Below, one piece after another: positions 1 to 10,799 of a stretch of DNA of 64,000 nucleotides. The stretch's first letter is position 1. Each line of letters begins with the position of its first letter. Origin of the DNA: Pantoea septica (GTDB lineage Bacteria; Pseudomonadota; Gammaproteobacteria; Enterobacterales; Enterobacteriaceae); assembly GCF_002095575.1 (NCBI RefSeq), contig NZ_MLJJ01000022.1, positions 1 to 64,000 of the forward strand, written 5' to 3'. A program made the translations under genes and the position numbers. The notes below the pieces were generated by a model. It was given only the letters and a program-made list of their open reading frames with translations. It made no database searches and was not told where the DNA came from.

Positions 1-114
1 TGAGCGGGTTTCGTTCGCCCGGTAGCCAGGCAGTTTCATTCCGCCCGCTGCGGGCGACCGAGCAGGGCCGGTGGGCGCCGGCCCTGCACCCGCGCCCCGG
101 GCCAGCTCACCCGC

Positions 115-222
115 CCGCTGCGCGGGTCCCTTCGCTTCGTCAGGATTTCTGACGGACCGCGCAGGACAGGCCGTCCTGGCCTGGCCCGCGCTTTCGGCGA
201 CGTCCTGTCGCCTCATCCTGAA
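115..222 (+). repeat. Inverted-repeat block, left copy
   Basis: This block matches the reverse complement of 410-517 with many substitutions. Shared landmarks in order are CGCTGCGCG, CCTTCG, ACGGACCGCGC and CGACGTCCTGTCG. The last is itself nearly palindromic. The two copies probably belong to a dispersed repeat family. Their function is unknown. Confidence 0.6.
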
Positions 223-409
223 ATCCTTCCTCCGCTCAGCGGCTGCGATGGCCCCCACAACCCCCGCTGCAAATCCTGATTATTGAAGGCGCAGCCTCAT
301 CGCTGAAAGCGCAACCCATGTGCTCAGACGACGCTGTCGTTAATGAAAAGCGAGGAAATTACAGGCGGGGCAGTCAGAGGCATCCGACACGCTGAGGCGC
401 GCACGGCGG

Positions 410-517
410 CCAGGACGAGCCGACAGGACGTCGGCGAGAGCGCGGCATGAGACAGGATGTCGAATCCGCGCGGTCCGTGCGGCCGACGTAAGCAACGAAG
501 GCACCGCGCGCAGCGCG
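410..517 (-). repeat. Inverted-repeat block, right copy
   Basis: Partner of 115-222 in opposite orientation. On the minus strand it carries the same ordered landmarks (CGCTGCGCG, CCTTCG, ACGGACCGCGC, CGACGTCCTGTCG). The degree of divergence suggests an old duplication or two independent family members, not a recent insertion. Confidence 0.6.
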
Positions 518-543
518 GCGTGGAGGCTGCCGGAAGCCGGGAT

Positions 544-569
544 TGTTAAGGGGCTGGCGAGCCCCTTAA
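544..569. other. Perfect hairpin between the repeat blocks
   Basis: GTTAAGGGGCT and AGCCCCTTAAC form an 11-bp perfect stem around a GGCG loop. No T-run follows on either strand, so a classical intrinsic terminator is not supported. It marks the boundary between the inverted-repeat half and the tandem array. Confidence 0.6.
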
Positions 570-611
570 CACGCACGCCGGCAGCGGAGCGGCTGAAACT
601 CCCTGACGCCT

Positions 612-833
612 GGCGGGCGGAACCCGCTCAGAGCCCGTCTGCGCAGCAGGCAAAACCATTAGGCGAGACGGAACCCGCTCCGAGTCAGTCTGCGCATCAG
701 ATAAACCGCCAGCGGGCGGAACCCGCTCGGAGTCAGTCTGCGTATCAGATAAACCGCCAGCGGGCGGAACCCGCTCAGGGCCAGCCTGCGCAGCAGGCCA
801 ACCCGCCAGGCGGGACGGAACCCGCCGCCGCCC
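612..833. repeat. Degenerate tandem array, 48/51 bp units
   Basis: The core GGAACCCGCT recurs starting at 619, 670, 718 and 766, and a fifth degenerate unit starts at 817. The steps are 51, 48, 48 and 51 bases. Read on the minus strand each unit contains a small hairpin (AGCGGG, TTCCG, CCCGCT). All steps are multiples of three, so a minus-strand frame beginning right at the hutU stop reads 16-17-residue repeats with SERVPPAGG-like starts. There is no other sign that this is translated. Confidence 0.75.
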
Positions 834-853
834 GCGCCCGGCCTGGCGCCCCC

Positions 854-2539
<1,686 letters not shown>

Positions 2540-2549
2540 AGCAGATTCC

Positions 2550-4109
2550 TTATTCACCAGAAGGGACGGTCTGCTGGCTGGGCAGCAGCGCCGTGAGAAA
2601 ATCTGGCCAGTCGCTACGGCTGGCCCACAGACGCATGGCGTCGATATCGGGCGCCAGCAGGCGGTCTTCCTCAAGGAAGGCGACCTGCTGACGAATACGG
2701 CTCATCTCACGCTCGAGCAGCGCGGAGCTTTGCAGCGGACGATGGAACTCGATGCCCTGCGCCGCCGCCATCGCTTCGATGCCGACGACCGCGGCGGTGT
2801 TAAAGCACATGCTGCCGAGGCGCCGCGCCGCATAGGTCGCCATTGAGACGTGATCTTCCTGATTGGCGGAAGTCGGCAGACTGTCGACGCTGCCCGGATG
2901 CGCCAGCGATTTATTCTCCGAGGCCAGCGCGGCGGCGGTGACCTGCGCAATCATAAAGCCGGAGTTAACGCCGCCGTCGCGCACCAGAAAGGGCGGCAGG
3001 CCAGAAAGGCCGGTGTCGAGCAGCAGCGCCATGCGACGTTCGGAAATGGCGCCGATCTCCGCCACCGCCAGCGCGATAATGTCGGCGGCGAAGGCCACCG
3101 GTTCGGCGTGGAAATTGCCGCCGGAGATGACGTCGCCGCTGTCGCTGAACACCAGCGGGTTATCCGAAGCGGCGTTAGATTCAATCTGCAGCACGCGCGC
3201 GGCGTGGGCGAGATTGTCGAGGCAGGCGCCCATCACCTGCGGCACGCAGCGCACCGAGTAGGGGTCCTGCACCCGGCCGCAGTTAGCGTGCGAGCCGAGA
3301 ATTTCGCTGCCGTTGACCAGCGTCTCGACGGCGGCGGCCACCGCGATTTGCCCGCGCTGGCCGCGCGCCTGATGAATGCGCGCGTCGTAAGGTTTCAGCG
3401 AGCCTTTAATCGCCTCCAGCGATAGCGCGCCCGCGACTAGCCCGGCGGCCATCAGGTTTTCCGCCTCGAACAGGCCGCGCAGCGCCAGCGCGGTCGACAC
3501 CTGAGTGCCGTTAAGCAGCGCCAGCCCCTCTTTCGGGCCGAGCACGAAGGGTTCCAGCCCAACAGAGGCCAAAGCGTCGCGCGCGGGGATCGCCGTGCCC
3601 TCGACGCGCACCTGGCCTTCGCCCAGCAGCATCAGCGAGAGATGCGCGAGCGGCGCCAGATCGCCGGACGCGCCAACCGAGCCTTTTTCCGGAATGCAGG
3701 GCATCACGCCCGCGTTAAACAGCGTCAGCAGCGCGTCGATCAGCGCGATACGCACGCCGGAATGGCCGCGCGCCAGGCTGATGATCTTGGTCGCCATCAC
3801 CAGGCGCGTTACGTTGTCGGGCAGCAGATCGCCCAGACCGACGCTGTGCGACAGCACCAGATTACGCTGCAGATCCGCAAGGCGGGCGGCGGGAATTTGC
3901 GTCTGCGCCAGCTTGCCGAAGCCGGTATTGATGCCGTACACCACCTTGCCGGAGGCGACGATCTCATCCACGGTCTGCTGCGCGCGCAGGATAGCTTCCT
4001 TCGCCTGCTCATCGAGCGCGAGCGTCACGCCGCCCTGATATATCCTGCGCAGCGCGGCAAGATCTACTTTACCGGGAACCAGGCGCATCGCCTGAGCCGA
4101 ACCTGACAT
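2550..4109 (-). CDS. hutH: Histidine ammonia-lyase
   Basis: Deaminates L-histidine to trans-urocanate, the first committed step of the Hut pathway. The 519-residue protein carries the Ala-Ser-Gly triad (residues 147-149, in [11 protein letters not shown]) that cyclises to the MIO electrophile, and the conserved FGKLAQT and [10 protein letters not shown] regions. AGGAG precedes the ATG at 4109. It is the first gene of the hutHU operon, transcribed away from hutC. The 260-base divergent region contains several copies of the presumed HutC operator. Length and motifs are typical and nothing looks damaged. Confidence 0.98.
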   Translation of the reverse strand: MSGSAQAMRLVPGKVDLAALRRIYQGGVTLALDEQAKEAILRAQQTVDEIVASGKVVYGINTGFGKLAQTQIPAARLADLQRNLVLSHSVGLGDLLPDNVTRLVMATKIISLARGHSGVRIALIDALLTLFNAGVMPCIPEKGSVGASGDLAPLAHLSLMLLGEGQVRVEGTAIPARDALASVGLEPFVLGPKEGLALLNGTQVSTALALRGLFEAENLMAAGLVAGALSLEAIKGSLKPYDARIHQARGQRGQIAVAAAVETLVNGSEILGSHANCGRVQDPYSVRCVPQVMGACLDNLAHAARVLQIESNAASDNPLVFSDSGDVISGGNFHAEPVAFAADIIALAVAEIGAISERRMALLLDTGLSGLPPFLVRDGGVNSGFMIAQVTAAALASENKSLAHPGSVDSLPTSANQEDHVSMATYAARRLGSMCFNTAAVVGIEAMAAAQGIEFHRPLQSSALLEREMSRIRQQVAFLEEDRLLAPDIDAMRLWASRSDWPDFLTALLPSQQTVPSGE

Positions 4110-4119
4110 AGTCTACTCC

Positions 4120-4129
4120 TGTCTATACA
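4120..4129. promoter_or_regulatory. Presumed HutC operator 1
   Basis: TGTCTATACA differs by one base from the palindrome TGTATATACA found in front of hutC and between hutF and hutI. It sits 11 bases upstream of the hutH start, where bound repressor would block transcription. Assignment to HutC is inferred from recurrence and position. Confidence 0.65.
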
Positions 4130-4210
4130 AGTGAGCGCGTTAAGCAAAAACCCGAACCGTTTTCACTCTGCGCAGCGAATAAAATCGAGTGAAACACAAG
4201 TGTCTATTCT

Positions 4211-4220
4211 TGTCTATACA
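4211..4220. promoter_or_regulatory. Presumed HutC operator 2
   Basis: A second TGTCTATACA, identical to the one at 4120, with a related TGTCTATTCT directly before it at 4201-4210. The pair would cover the hutHU promoter region. Confidence 0.6.
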
Positions 4221-4310
4221 ACTGGCAAGCTATAAGCATTTGCTATGCCAGCGCGATCACAAATTAGCGTGCTCAGCTGGCGCGCAATAGCAGGACGGAT
4301 GGGCCGAGGA

Positions 4311-4320
4311 TGTATATACA
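4311..4320. promoter_or_regulatory. Presumed HutC operator 3 (autoregulatory)
   Basis: The perfect palindrome TGTATATACA lies 52 bases upstream of the chosen hutC start. GntR/HutC-type repressors commonly control their own gene, and this same word recurs at the hutF/hutI promoter. Confidence 0.65.
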
Positions 4321-4372
4321 TTTACGCCGCGAGCCAGTAAACTTCAGGCATAATCGTGATAAGGAAATGAAT

Positions 4373-5128
4373 ATGGTCGAGCATTCGGCAATAGCACAGC
4401 TGGCGGCGGCGATGAGCGATGAGCCAGCCCCCATCTACCAGCGCGTCAAGCAGGCAATCGTCAGCCAGATCCGCGCGGGCAGCTGGAAGGCGAACCAGCG
4501 CGTGCCGTCCGAAAGCGAACTGGTCAACGAGCTGGGCGTCAGCCGCATGACCATCAACCGCGCGCTGCGTGAGCTGACCAGCGAAGGCTTTCTGGTGCGT
4601 ATGCAGGGCGTCGGCACCTTTGTCGCGGAGATGAAAGGCTACACGGCGATGCTCGAAGTGCATAACATCGCGGACGAGATCGCCCAGCGCGGCCACCAGC
4701 ACCGCTGTCAGATCCTCGCGATCGGCCAGGATAAAGCCGATCCCGAGCAGGCGGCGGTGCTCGGCTTAAGCACCGGGCAGACCCTCTTTCATTCGCTGAT
4801 CGTGCACTATGAGGACGATCTGCCGGTACAGCTGGAGGATCGCCTGGTCAATCCGCTGGTGGCGCCCGATTACCTGAGTCAGGATTACCATCGGCTTACG
4901 CCCTATACCTATCTGATGCAGGTGGCGCCGCTGACCGCAGGCGAGCATATCGTCGAGGCGGTGCTGCCGGACGCGCGCCAGCGTAAATATCTGTCGCTGG
5001 ATGAGCACGAGCCCTGCCTGTTGATTCGACGCCAGACCTGGAGCGACACCAAAATCGTCACCTACGCGCGCCTGCTCTATCCGGGATCGCGCTATAAGCT
5101 GCTCGGCCGCTTTAAGGGACACGGCTAA
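4373..5128 (+). CDS. hutC: Histidine-utilization repressor, GntR family
   Basis: Transcriptional repressor of the hut genes, relieved by urocanate in characterised relatives. The 251-residue protein has an N-terminal winged helix (IYQRVKQAI through SRMTINRALRELTSEGFL, about residues 19-75) and a C-terminal UTRA ligand-binding domain ending in a KLLGRF-type tail. The start at 4373 is preferred because AAGGA stands seven bases upstream; an in-frame ATG at 4367 is too close to it and a start at 4310 lies inside the operator. It is divergent from hutHU, and its 3' end overlaps the end of convergent hutD by 17 bases. Confidence 0.95.
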   Translation: MVEHSAIAQLAAAMSDEPAPIYQRVKQAIVSQIRAGSWKANQRVPSESELVNELGVSRMTINRALRELTSEGFLVRMQGVGTFVAEMKGYTAMLEVHNIADEIAQRGHQHRCQILAIGQDKADPEQAAVLGLSTGQTLFHSLIVHYEDDLPVQLEDRLVNPLVAPDYLSQDYHRLTPYTYLMQVAPLTAGEHIVEAVLPDARQRKYLSLDEHEPCLLIRRQTWSDTKIVTYARLLYPGSRYKLLGRFKGHG

Positions 5129-5651
5129 GCCGCGTCAGCAGCAGCTGCGCGCCTGGCGTGACCGGCGTCAGCCGCGTCTCCTCATCCAGCCACCAGACGC
5201 CTTGCGCTGCGCCTAACTGTTCGCCGCTCGCCAGCTGCCACTCGCCGGCGATCACCCAGGCGACGCCGTGCAGGCTGGTTTCCGCCTGTACGGTCACCGC
5301 GACTTCCGCCGCCCAGCTGTCGCGTCGCGTCATAATGTTGAAATCTTCACTTCCCCCCTGCAGCACGGCGCGAATCGCCCATTCGCCCGGAAAGCGCCAC
5401 GGCTGAAGCGGCTTCAGCCGGTGCGTGGCGGTGGGGGCGCGGAGTTGCACCTCATTGCCGCGCAGCAGCGTAATCACCCGATCGATGCCGGGAAAGCGCG
5501 AGAAATCGCCGTCGTGGGCGAGGGTGGCGATACTGGCGCGCCAGGCGAAATCCGCTTCGCCCGGCGGATAGCTGACGATTTCGCGCGTCTCGCCGCCGCC
5601 GTTACGCCAGCGGCTGACCGGAAGGTCGGCGTAGCAGAAATGCGTTCTCAT
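5112..5651 (-). CDS. hutD: HutD family protein
   Basis: HutD (DUF886) proteins are small cupin-like proteins of hut operons. A role in limiting or fine-tuning hut expression has been proposed in Pseudomonas, but no enzymatic reaction is established. The 179-residue product begins MRTHFCYADLPVSRWRNGGG, and the WRNGGGETREI motif is the family hallmark. Its ATG overlaps the hutF stop (ATGA), so translation is probably coupled. Its end overlaps convergent hutC by 17 bases. The frame is open upstream, but that part lies inside hutF. Confidence 0.93.
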   Translation of the reverse strand: MRTHFCYADLPVSRWRNGGGETREIVSYPPGEADFAWRASIATLAHDGDFSRFPGIDRVITLLRGNEVQLRAPTATHRLKPLQPWRFPGEWAIRAVLQGGSEDFNIMTRRDSWAAEVAVTVQAETSLHGVAWVIAGEWQLASGEQLGAAQGVWWLDEETRLTPVTPGAQLLLTRLSRVP

Positions 5652-7003
5652 CGCAGCGCCGCCATCGCCTGGCGAAACGCGGCCGCGCAGCTCTCTTCCG
5701 CGACGTGGCGTCCCCCTTCGATCGCCGCGCGGCCCGCGACCCACACCTCGCGGATCTGTTCGCGCCGTCCGGCAAACAGCCAGCGGTTGAGCAGCGCCTC
5801 GTCGCCCACGCTGTCGAGCCACTCATCCTCCGCCAGCACCAGCCAGTCGGCGCGTTTACCCGGCGACAGTTCGCCGAGCGCGACGCCGCACGCCTGCGCG
5901 CCGCCCAGCGCCGCGCCGCGCCACAGCAGATCGCCTACTGAGGGCTGCTCCGCCGTGGTGATGCGGTTGCGTCGGCGATCGCGCAGCCGCTGGCCATATT
6001 CGAGCCAGCGCAGCTCCTCCAGCGCGCTGAGGGAAACATGGCTGTCGGAGCCGATGCCCCAGCGTCCGCCCTGGGCGATAAACTCAGCCGCCGGGAAGAT
6101 GCCGTCGCCGAGATTGGCTTCGGTGGTCGGGCAGAGGCCGGCCACCGCGCGGCTGGCGGCGAGCTGCGCGATTTCGCGCGCGTCGAGATGCGTGGCGTGG
6201 ATCAGGCACCAGCGCGCATCGACCTCGAAGCGGTTAAACAGCCACTCCACCGGCCGCTCGCCGCTCCAGGCCAGGCAATCGTTGACCTCTTTCTCCTGCT
6301 CGGCGATGTGGATATGCACCGGCAGCGCGGTATCGCTGACGGCCAGCGCCTCGCGCATCTGCGTTTCGCTCACCGCGCGCAGCGAGTGAAAACAGAGGCC
6401 GCGATTAAGCAGCGGCTTATCGCGCACGCTCGCCGCCAGCCGTTCCTGCTGCCGCAGCCAGGCGTCGGTCTGCTGAATAAAGCGTTTTTGTCCCGGCAGC
6501 GGCGGCTGCGCGCCGAAGCCGCTGTGGCTGTAGAGCACCGGCAGCAGCGTCTGGCCGATGCCGGCGGTATCGGCGGCCTGCATCAGCTGCTGCAGCATCG
6601 CGTCCTGCGCGTAGGGCGCGCCGCTGGGATCGTGATGGAGATAGTGAAACTCCGCCACCTGGGTATAGCCGCCTTTCAGCATGTCGATATAGAGACAGGC
6701 GGCGATAGCGCCGACCTGCTCCGGCGTCAGGCGCTGCACCATGCGATACATCAGGTCGCGCCAGGTCCAGAAGCTGTCCTGGGGATCGCCAGCGACCTCC
6801 GCCAGCCCGGCCATGGCGCGTTGAAAGGCGTGCGAGTGCAGGTTGGCGACAGAGGGAATCGTTGCGCCGGGCAGGCGGATAGCGTCGTGCGCGTCGCTGT
6901 CGGGCGTAACGCACTCAATGACGCCGGCGTCGTTAACGGTAATGCGCACCTGTTGCCGCCAGCCGTCGGCCAGCAGCGCGCGTGGAGCAAAAAAGGTTGC
7001 CAT
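5648..7003 (-). CDS. hutF: Formimidoylglutamate deiminase
   Basis: Hydrolyses N-formimino-L-glutamate to N-formyl-L-glutamate and ammonia, in the five-step variant of histidine catabolism. The 451-residue amidohydrolase-superfamily protein has the metal-binding HxH pair (His56 and His58 in NLHSHAFQR), a HIHIAEQ strand and a GSDSHVSLS loop that probably supplies the catalytic aspartate. GAGGAT precedes the start at 7003. It is transcribed divergently from hutI with a presumed HutC operator between them, and is coupled to hutD. Its presence together with a deformylase-type HutG fixes the pathway type. Confidence 0.96.
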   Translation of the reverse strand: MATFFAPRALLADGWRQQVRITVNDAGVIECVTPDSDAHDAIRLPGATIPSVANLHSHAFQRAMAGLAEVAGDPQDSFWTWRDLMYRMVQRLTPEQVGAIAACLYIDMLKGGYTQVAEFHYLHHDPSGAPYAQDAMLQQLMQAADTAGIGQTLLPVLYSHSGFGAQPPLPGQKRFIQQTDAWLRQQERLAASVRDKPLLNRGLCFHSLRAVSETQMREALAVSDTALPVHIHIAEQEKEVNDCLAWSGERPVEWLFNRFEVDARWCLIHATHLDAREIAQLAASRAVAGLCPTTEANLGDGIFPAAEFIAQGGRWGIGSDSHVSLSALEELRWLEYGQRLRDRRRNRITTAEQPSVGDLLWRGAALGGAQACGVALGELSPGKRADWLVLAEDEWLDSVGDEALLNRWLFAGRREQIREVWVAGRAAIEGGRHVAEESCAAAFRQAMAALR

Positions 7004-7026
7004 AGTTGATCCTCACCGGCTGTAGT

Positions 7027-7036
7027 TGTATATACA
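7027..7036. promoter_or_regulatory. Presumed HutC operator 4 (hutF/hutI)
   Basis: TGTATATACA, identical to the palindrome before hutC, stands in the 84-base gap between the divergent hutF and hutI starts and is followed by an overlapping TATATACATA stretch. One bound repressor could silence both directions. Confidence 0.65.
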
Positions 7037-7087
7037 TATACATACTTTAAAAGGCGGAGTAAATCGTCCGCAACGGGAGAAAGCGCA

Positions 7088-8305
7088 ATGGCGGAAAGCA
7101 AAGCGATCGACAGCCTGTGGCTGGGGGCCGATCTGGTCACCATGCGCGACGGCAAATATCACATCATCAAGGATGGCGCGCTGGCGGTGGCAGGCGACAG
7201 GCTGGTGTGGGTGGGGCCGCGCGCTGAGATGCCCGATTTTACGCCGCGTCAGCAGCACCGCTTCGACGGCGGCATCCTGACGCCGGGCCTGATTGACTGC
7301 CATACCCACCTGGTGTTCGGCGGCGACCGCAGCGCGGAGTTCGAGCAGCGCCTCAACGGCGTCAGCTACGCCGAGATCGCCGCGCAGGGCGGCGGCATTC
7401 TCTCGACGGTGCGTGCCACGCGCGAAGCCAGCGAGGCGTCGCTGGTGGCGTCGGCGCGCTGGCGGCTCGACCGATTGCTGGCGGAAGGGGTCACCACGGT
7501 AGAGATTAAATCGGGCTACGGACTGGATGAGGCGAGCGAGCTGCGGATGTTGAGCGCCATCCGCCAGCTAGGCGAGAGCGCGCCCGTCGACGTGCTGGCG
7601 ACCTGCCTGGCGGCGCACGCCTTTCCACCAGAGTTCAAACAGGATCCCGACGGCTGGGTCGATCTGATTTGCCAGCGCATTCTGCCGCAGGTGAAAGCCA
7701 ACGGGCTGGCGGACGCGGTGGACGCCTTCTGCGAGCATCTGGCCTTTTCTCCGGCGCAGGTGGCGCGCGTATTCGATAAGGCCGTGGAGCTTGGCCTGCC
7801 GGTGAAACTGCATGCCGAGCAGCTCTCTTCGCTGGGCGGCGCGCGTCTGGCGGCGGGTTACGGCGCGCTCTCCGCCGACCATCTCGAATACGCCACCGAA
7901 GAGGACGCGCGGGCGATGGGCGAGCGGGGCACGGTGGCGGTGCTGCTGCCCGGCGCCTTCTATCTGCTGCGCGAAACCCAGCGGCCGCCGGTGGCGCTGT
8001 TTCGCCAGCACGGCGTACCCATGGCGCTGGCCAGCGACGCCAATCCCGGCACTTCGCCTGCGCTGTCGCTGCGCCTGATGCTCAATATGGGCTGCACGCT
8101 GTTCGGTATGACGCCGGAAGAGGCGCTGGCGGGCGTTACGCTCTGGGGCGCGAAAGCGCTGGGGCTGCAGCAAACGCACGGCTCGCTGGAGGCGGGCAAA
8201 GTGGCGAACTTCGTCCACTGGCCGCTGGCGCGTCCGGCGGAACTGGTTTACTGGCTGGGCGGCGAGCTGCCCTGTACCGTTATCTATCGCGGAGAAGCGC
8301 AATGA
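7088..8305 (+). CDS. hutI: Imidazolonepropionase
   Basis: Opens the ring of 4-imidazolone-5-propanoate to give N-formimino-L-glutamate, the third Hut step. The 405-residue amidohydrolase has metal ligands His72 and His74 in [12 protein letters not shown], the KLHAEQLS strand, and a DANPGTSP loop carrying the catalytic aspartate. GGGAGA lies upstream of the ATG. Its stop overlaps the hutG start by four bases (ATGA), showing a two-gene hutIG operon read away from hutF. Confidence 0.97.
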   Translation: MAESKAIDSLWLGADLVTMRDGKYHIIKDGALAVAGDRLVWVGPRAEMPDFTPRQQHRFDGGILTPGLIDCHTHLVFGGDRSAEFEQRLNGVSYAEIAAQGGGILSTVRATREASEASLVASARWRLDRLLAEGVTTVEIKSGYGLDEASELRMLSAIRQLGESAPVDVLATCLAAHAFPPEFKQDPDGWVDLICQRILPQVKANGLADAVDAFCEHLAFSPAQVARVFDKAVELGLPVKLHAEQLSSLGGARLAAGYGALSADHLEYATEEDARAMGERGTVAVLLPGAFYLLRETQRPPVALFRQHGVPMALASDANPGTSPALSLRLMLNMGCTLFGMTPEEALAGVTLWGAKALGLQQTHGSLEAGKVANFVHWPLARPAELVYWLGGELPCTVIYRGEAQ

Positions 8306-9093
8306 CATCTTTCCACTTTACGCCGGGCAGCCTGCCGCTGCTGGTCAGCATTCCTCACGCCGGCACGCAGCTTACGCCGGAGGTGGAAGCGGGGCTGAGC
8401 GAGGCGGCGCGCGGCCTGCCCGATACCGACTGGCATATTCCGCTGCTGTTCGATTTTGTGCGCGATTTGGGCGCCAGCGTGCTGATCGGCCGCTATTCGC
8501 GTTTCGTTATCGACCTGAATCGCCCGCCGGACAATCAGCCGCTCTACGCCACGGCCACCACCGGCCTCTTTCCGGAAACCCTGTTCGACGGCTCGCCGAC
8601 CTTCGCGCCGGGCAAAACCCCCTCTGCGGCGCAGCGCGAAGGCTATCTCCGCGATATCTGGCAGCCCTATCATCAGCAGATCCGGCAGGAGCTGGCGCGC
8701 CTGAAGGCGGAGCACGGCTACGCGCTGCTGTTTGACGCCCACTCCATCGCCAGCGCCATCCCGCGTCTGTTTGAGGGACGTCTGCCGGATCTCAATATCG
8801 GCACCAACGACGGCAAAAGCTGTCGTCCTGAAGTGACGCAGGGGCTGGAAGCGGTCTGCGCAGCGCAGAGCGACTACAGCTGGGTGGTGAATGGGCGCTT
8901 CAAGGGCGGCTATATTACGCGCGCCTATGGTCAGCCGGAAGAGCAGGTCGAGGCGGTGCAGCTGGAGCTGGCGCAGCGGAACTATATGGAGGAGACGCCG
9001 CCGTTCGCCTGGCGGCAGGAGCGGGCTTCAGCGCTGCAAAAGGTGCTGAAGCCGCTTATGCAAAGTTTTATCGCGCGCGGCAAAACCCGGTAG
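8302..9093 (+). CDS. hutG: N-formylglutamate deformylase
   Basis: Hydrolyses N-formyl-L-glutamate to glutamate and formate, the last step of the five-enzyme route. The 263-residue product belongs to the N-formylglutamate amidohydrolase family: [13 protein letters not shown] near the start, [12 protein letters not shown], the [14 protein letters not shown] segment and [10 protein letters not shown] are characteristic. It is not the arginase-like formimidoylglutamase that shares the hutG name in Klebsiella. It is coupled to hutI by an ATGA overlap and ends 13 bases from the convergent flavin-reductase gene. Confidence 0.95.
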   Translation: MTSFHFTPGSLPLLVSIPHAGTQLTPEVEAGLSEAARGLPDTDWHIPLLFDFVRDLGASVLIGRYSRFVIDLNRPPDNQPLYATATTGLFPETLFDGSPTFAPGKTPSAAQREGYLRDIWQPYHQQIRQELARLKAEHGYALLFDAHSIASAIPRLFEGRLPDLNIGTNDGKSCRPEVTQGLEAVCAAQSDYSWVVNGRFKGGYITRAYGQPEEQVEAVQLELAQRNYMEETPPFAWRQERASALQKVLKPLMQSFIARGKTR

Positions 9094-9105
9094 GGCGCGT
9101 TGCGC

Positions 9106-9735
9106 TTAGCGGCGCGCGTCCGGTCGCATCAGGTCGAAGCGTTCGTTCTCGCTGATGCCGTAATAGGCGCTCGGCCCGCCGGCGCGCAGAATAGGCTGCG
9201 CGCGCGCCGTCTGGTAGATTCCCTCATCCAGCAGCGACTCGTCGATATGAATGGCGATCGCTTCGCCCAGCACCAGCCAGCTGTCAAGCGGGTTGCCCTG
9301 CGCATCCTGCAGCTGGATAAGCTGCGTCAGGCGACATTCGAAGTTCACCGGGCTTTCCGCCACCAGACTCGCCTTCACCTGCGAGGCGGCCAGCGGCGTG
9401 ACGCCCGCCAGCGCGAACTCGTCCTGCTCCGGCGGCACCGACGCCGAGCTCTCGTTCATCGCTTCCGCCAGCGAGCGCGTCGCCAGGTTCCAGACAAACT
9501 CTTTGCTTTCGCTGATATTGCGCACGCTGTCTTTCCAGCCGCTGCTGGCGAAGCCGATAATGGGCGGATGGTAGTTGAAGCAGTTAAAAAAGCTGTAGGG
9601 CGCCAGGTTGCGCTGGCCCGCCGCGGAAATTGAGCTGATCCAGCCAATCGGGCGCGGCCCGATAATGGCGTTCAGCGGGTCGTGCGGCAGGCCGTGGCCG
9701 GCGCGCGGCTGGTAGGAGTAGCGTTTATGCGTCAT
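9106..9735 (-). CDS. Flavin reductase-like (DIM6/NTAB) domain protein
   Basis: A 209-residue protein of the flavin reductase-like family, which binds FMN in a split-barrel fold. Recognisable parts are the N-terminal GPRPIGWISSISAAGQRNLA stretch, YSFFNCFNYHPP, and the internal SPVNFECRLTQ segment. The physiological substrate cannot be read from sequence. It stands alone between convergent hutG and divergent rlmF, so there is no operon clue. The ribosome binding site before the ATG at 9735 is weak (GGGAT). Confidence 0.88.
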   Translation of the reverse strand: MTHKRYSYQPRAGHGLPHDPLNAIIGPRPIGWISSISAAGQRNLAPYSFFNCFNYHPPIIGFASSGWKDSVRNISESKEFVWNLATRSLAEAMNESSASVPPEQDEFALAGVTPLAASQVKASLVAESPVNFECRLTQLIQLQDAQGNPLDSWLVLGEAIAIHIDESLLDEGIYQTARAQPILRAGGPSAYYGISENERFDLMRPDARR

Positions 9736-9876
9736 CTTTTATCCCGTAGCGAAGTGTTAACAATATCTTAGCGCTACAGCATCGGCTGCATCGGGAAGAA
9801 ATGTGTAAGCGGATTGTGCGGCTTTATTTTCCCGGCGCTGCGGCGTATTGTACGCGCCTGCAAAACGGGAGACGCC

Positions 9877-10797
9877 ATGAACAAGCCAGCCACTCATTTA
9901 TTCCACGCTCGCAACCGCCATCAGGGCGAATATGATTTTGCCGCCTTGACCGCCGCGCATCCGCCGCTGACGGCCAAAGTGCGGCCTAACGGCTACGGCG
10001 CGCAGTCGATCGATTTTGCCGACGCGGAGGCGGTAATGCTGCTCAACCAGGCGCTGCTGAAGCTTTTTTACGGTATAGAGTGGCAGCTGGCGCCCGGTGC
10101 GCTCTGTCCGCCGGTGCCGGGACGTGCCGATTACCTGCATTATCTGGCCGATCTGCTGGCGCTGGACAATCGCGGCGCGATCCCGCAGGCGGATATTCTG
10201 GATATCGGCTGCGGCGCGAACTGCATCTACCCGCTGATCGGCCAGGCAGAGTATGGCTGGCGCTTTACCGGCACCGATATCGACGAGGCGGCGCTGAAGG
10301 CGGCCAGTCGTATCGTGTCGGCCAATCCCGGACTACAGCGCGCGATTCGCCTGCGTCGGCAGAAAGATCCACAGGCGGTGCTGGCGGGCGTAGTGAATAA
10401 AAATGAATTTTTCCACGCCGCGATCTGCAACCCGCCGTTCCACGCTTCGGCGGCGGAAGCGGCGGGCGCCTCGCAGCGTAAAACGCGTAATCTCAAGCTG
10501 GAGAGCGCGACGCCGCTCAACTTCGGCGGTCAACATAACGAGCTGTGGTGCGAAGGCGGCGAAAAAGCCTTTGTTGGTAAGATGATCGCCGAGAGCGCGG
10601 CGCTGGCGCGCCAGTGCATCTGGTTCACCTCGCTGGTGTCGCGCCGCGAGAACCTGCCCGCGCTGGAAAAACAGCTGCAGGCGCTCGACGCGGCGGAGGT
10701 GCGCGTGGTGAATATGGCGCAGGGGCAGAAGCAGAGCCGTTTCCTCGCCTGGAGCTTTATGCCAGCCGCAACGCGCGCGCAGCGGCTGGCGAAATAG
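9877..10797 (+). CDS. rlmF: 23S rRNA (adenine(1618)-N(6))-methyltransferase
   Basis: Methylates N6 of A1618 of 23S rRNA using S-adenosylmethionine. The 306-residue length fits E. coli RlmF. Visible motifs are the SAM loop [11 protein letters not shown] (109-119) and the catalytic NPPF tetrapeptide (185-188) of N6-adenine methyltransferases. The start at 9877 has GGGAGA in place and yields [10 protein letters not shown]; the frame is open upstream but lacks a better site. It ends two bases before the convergent ybiO stop, as neighbours in E. coli. Confidence 0.96.
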   Translation: MNKPATHLFHARNRHQGEYDFAALTAAHPPLTAKVRPNGYGAQSIDFADAEAVMLLNQALLKLFYGIEWQLAPGALCPPVPGRADYLHYLADLLALDNRGAIPQADILDIGCGANCIYPLIGQAEYGWRFTGTDIDEAALKAASRIVSANPGLQRAIRLRRQKDPQAVLAGVVNKNEFFHAAICNPPFHASAAEAAGASQRKTRNLKLESATPLNFGGQHNELWCEGGEKAFVGKMIAESAALARQCIWFTSLVSRRENLPALEKQLQALDAAEVRVVNMAQGQKQSRFLAWSFMPAATRAQRLAK

Positions 10798-10799
10798 CG

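Larger units (their letters stand above)
1..853. other. Gene-free, GC-rich, repeat-bearing stretch
   Basis: No convincing protein gene is present in this 853-base stretch downstream of hutU. It consists of two diverged inverted copies of a roughly 108 bp block (115-222 and 410-517), an 11-bp-stem perfect hairpin (544-569) and a tandem array of 48/51 bp units (612-833). Short open frames exist but look like products of high GC and of the repeats. The first bases resemble an array unit (GAGCGGGTTTCG), so the repeat region may extend beyond the window. The neighbour to the left is unknown. Confidence 0.7.

Noticed and set aside
612-833. Possible CRISPR array
   Set aside because: Units are degenerate along their whole length with no unique spacers, and no cas genes are near.
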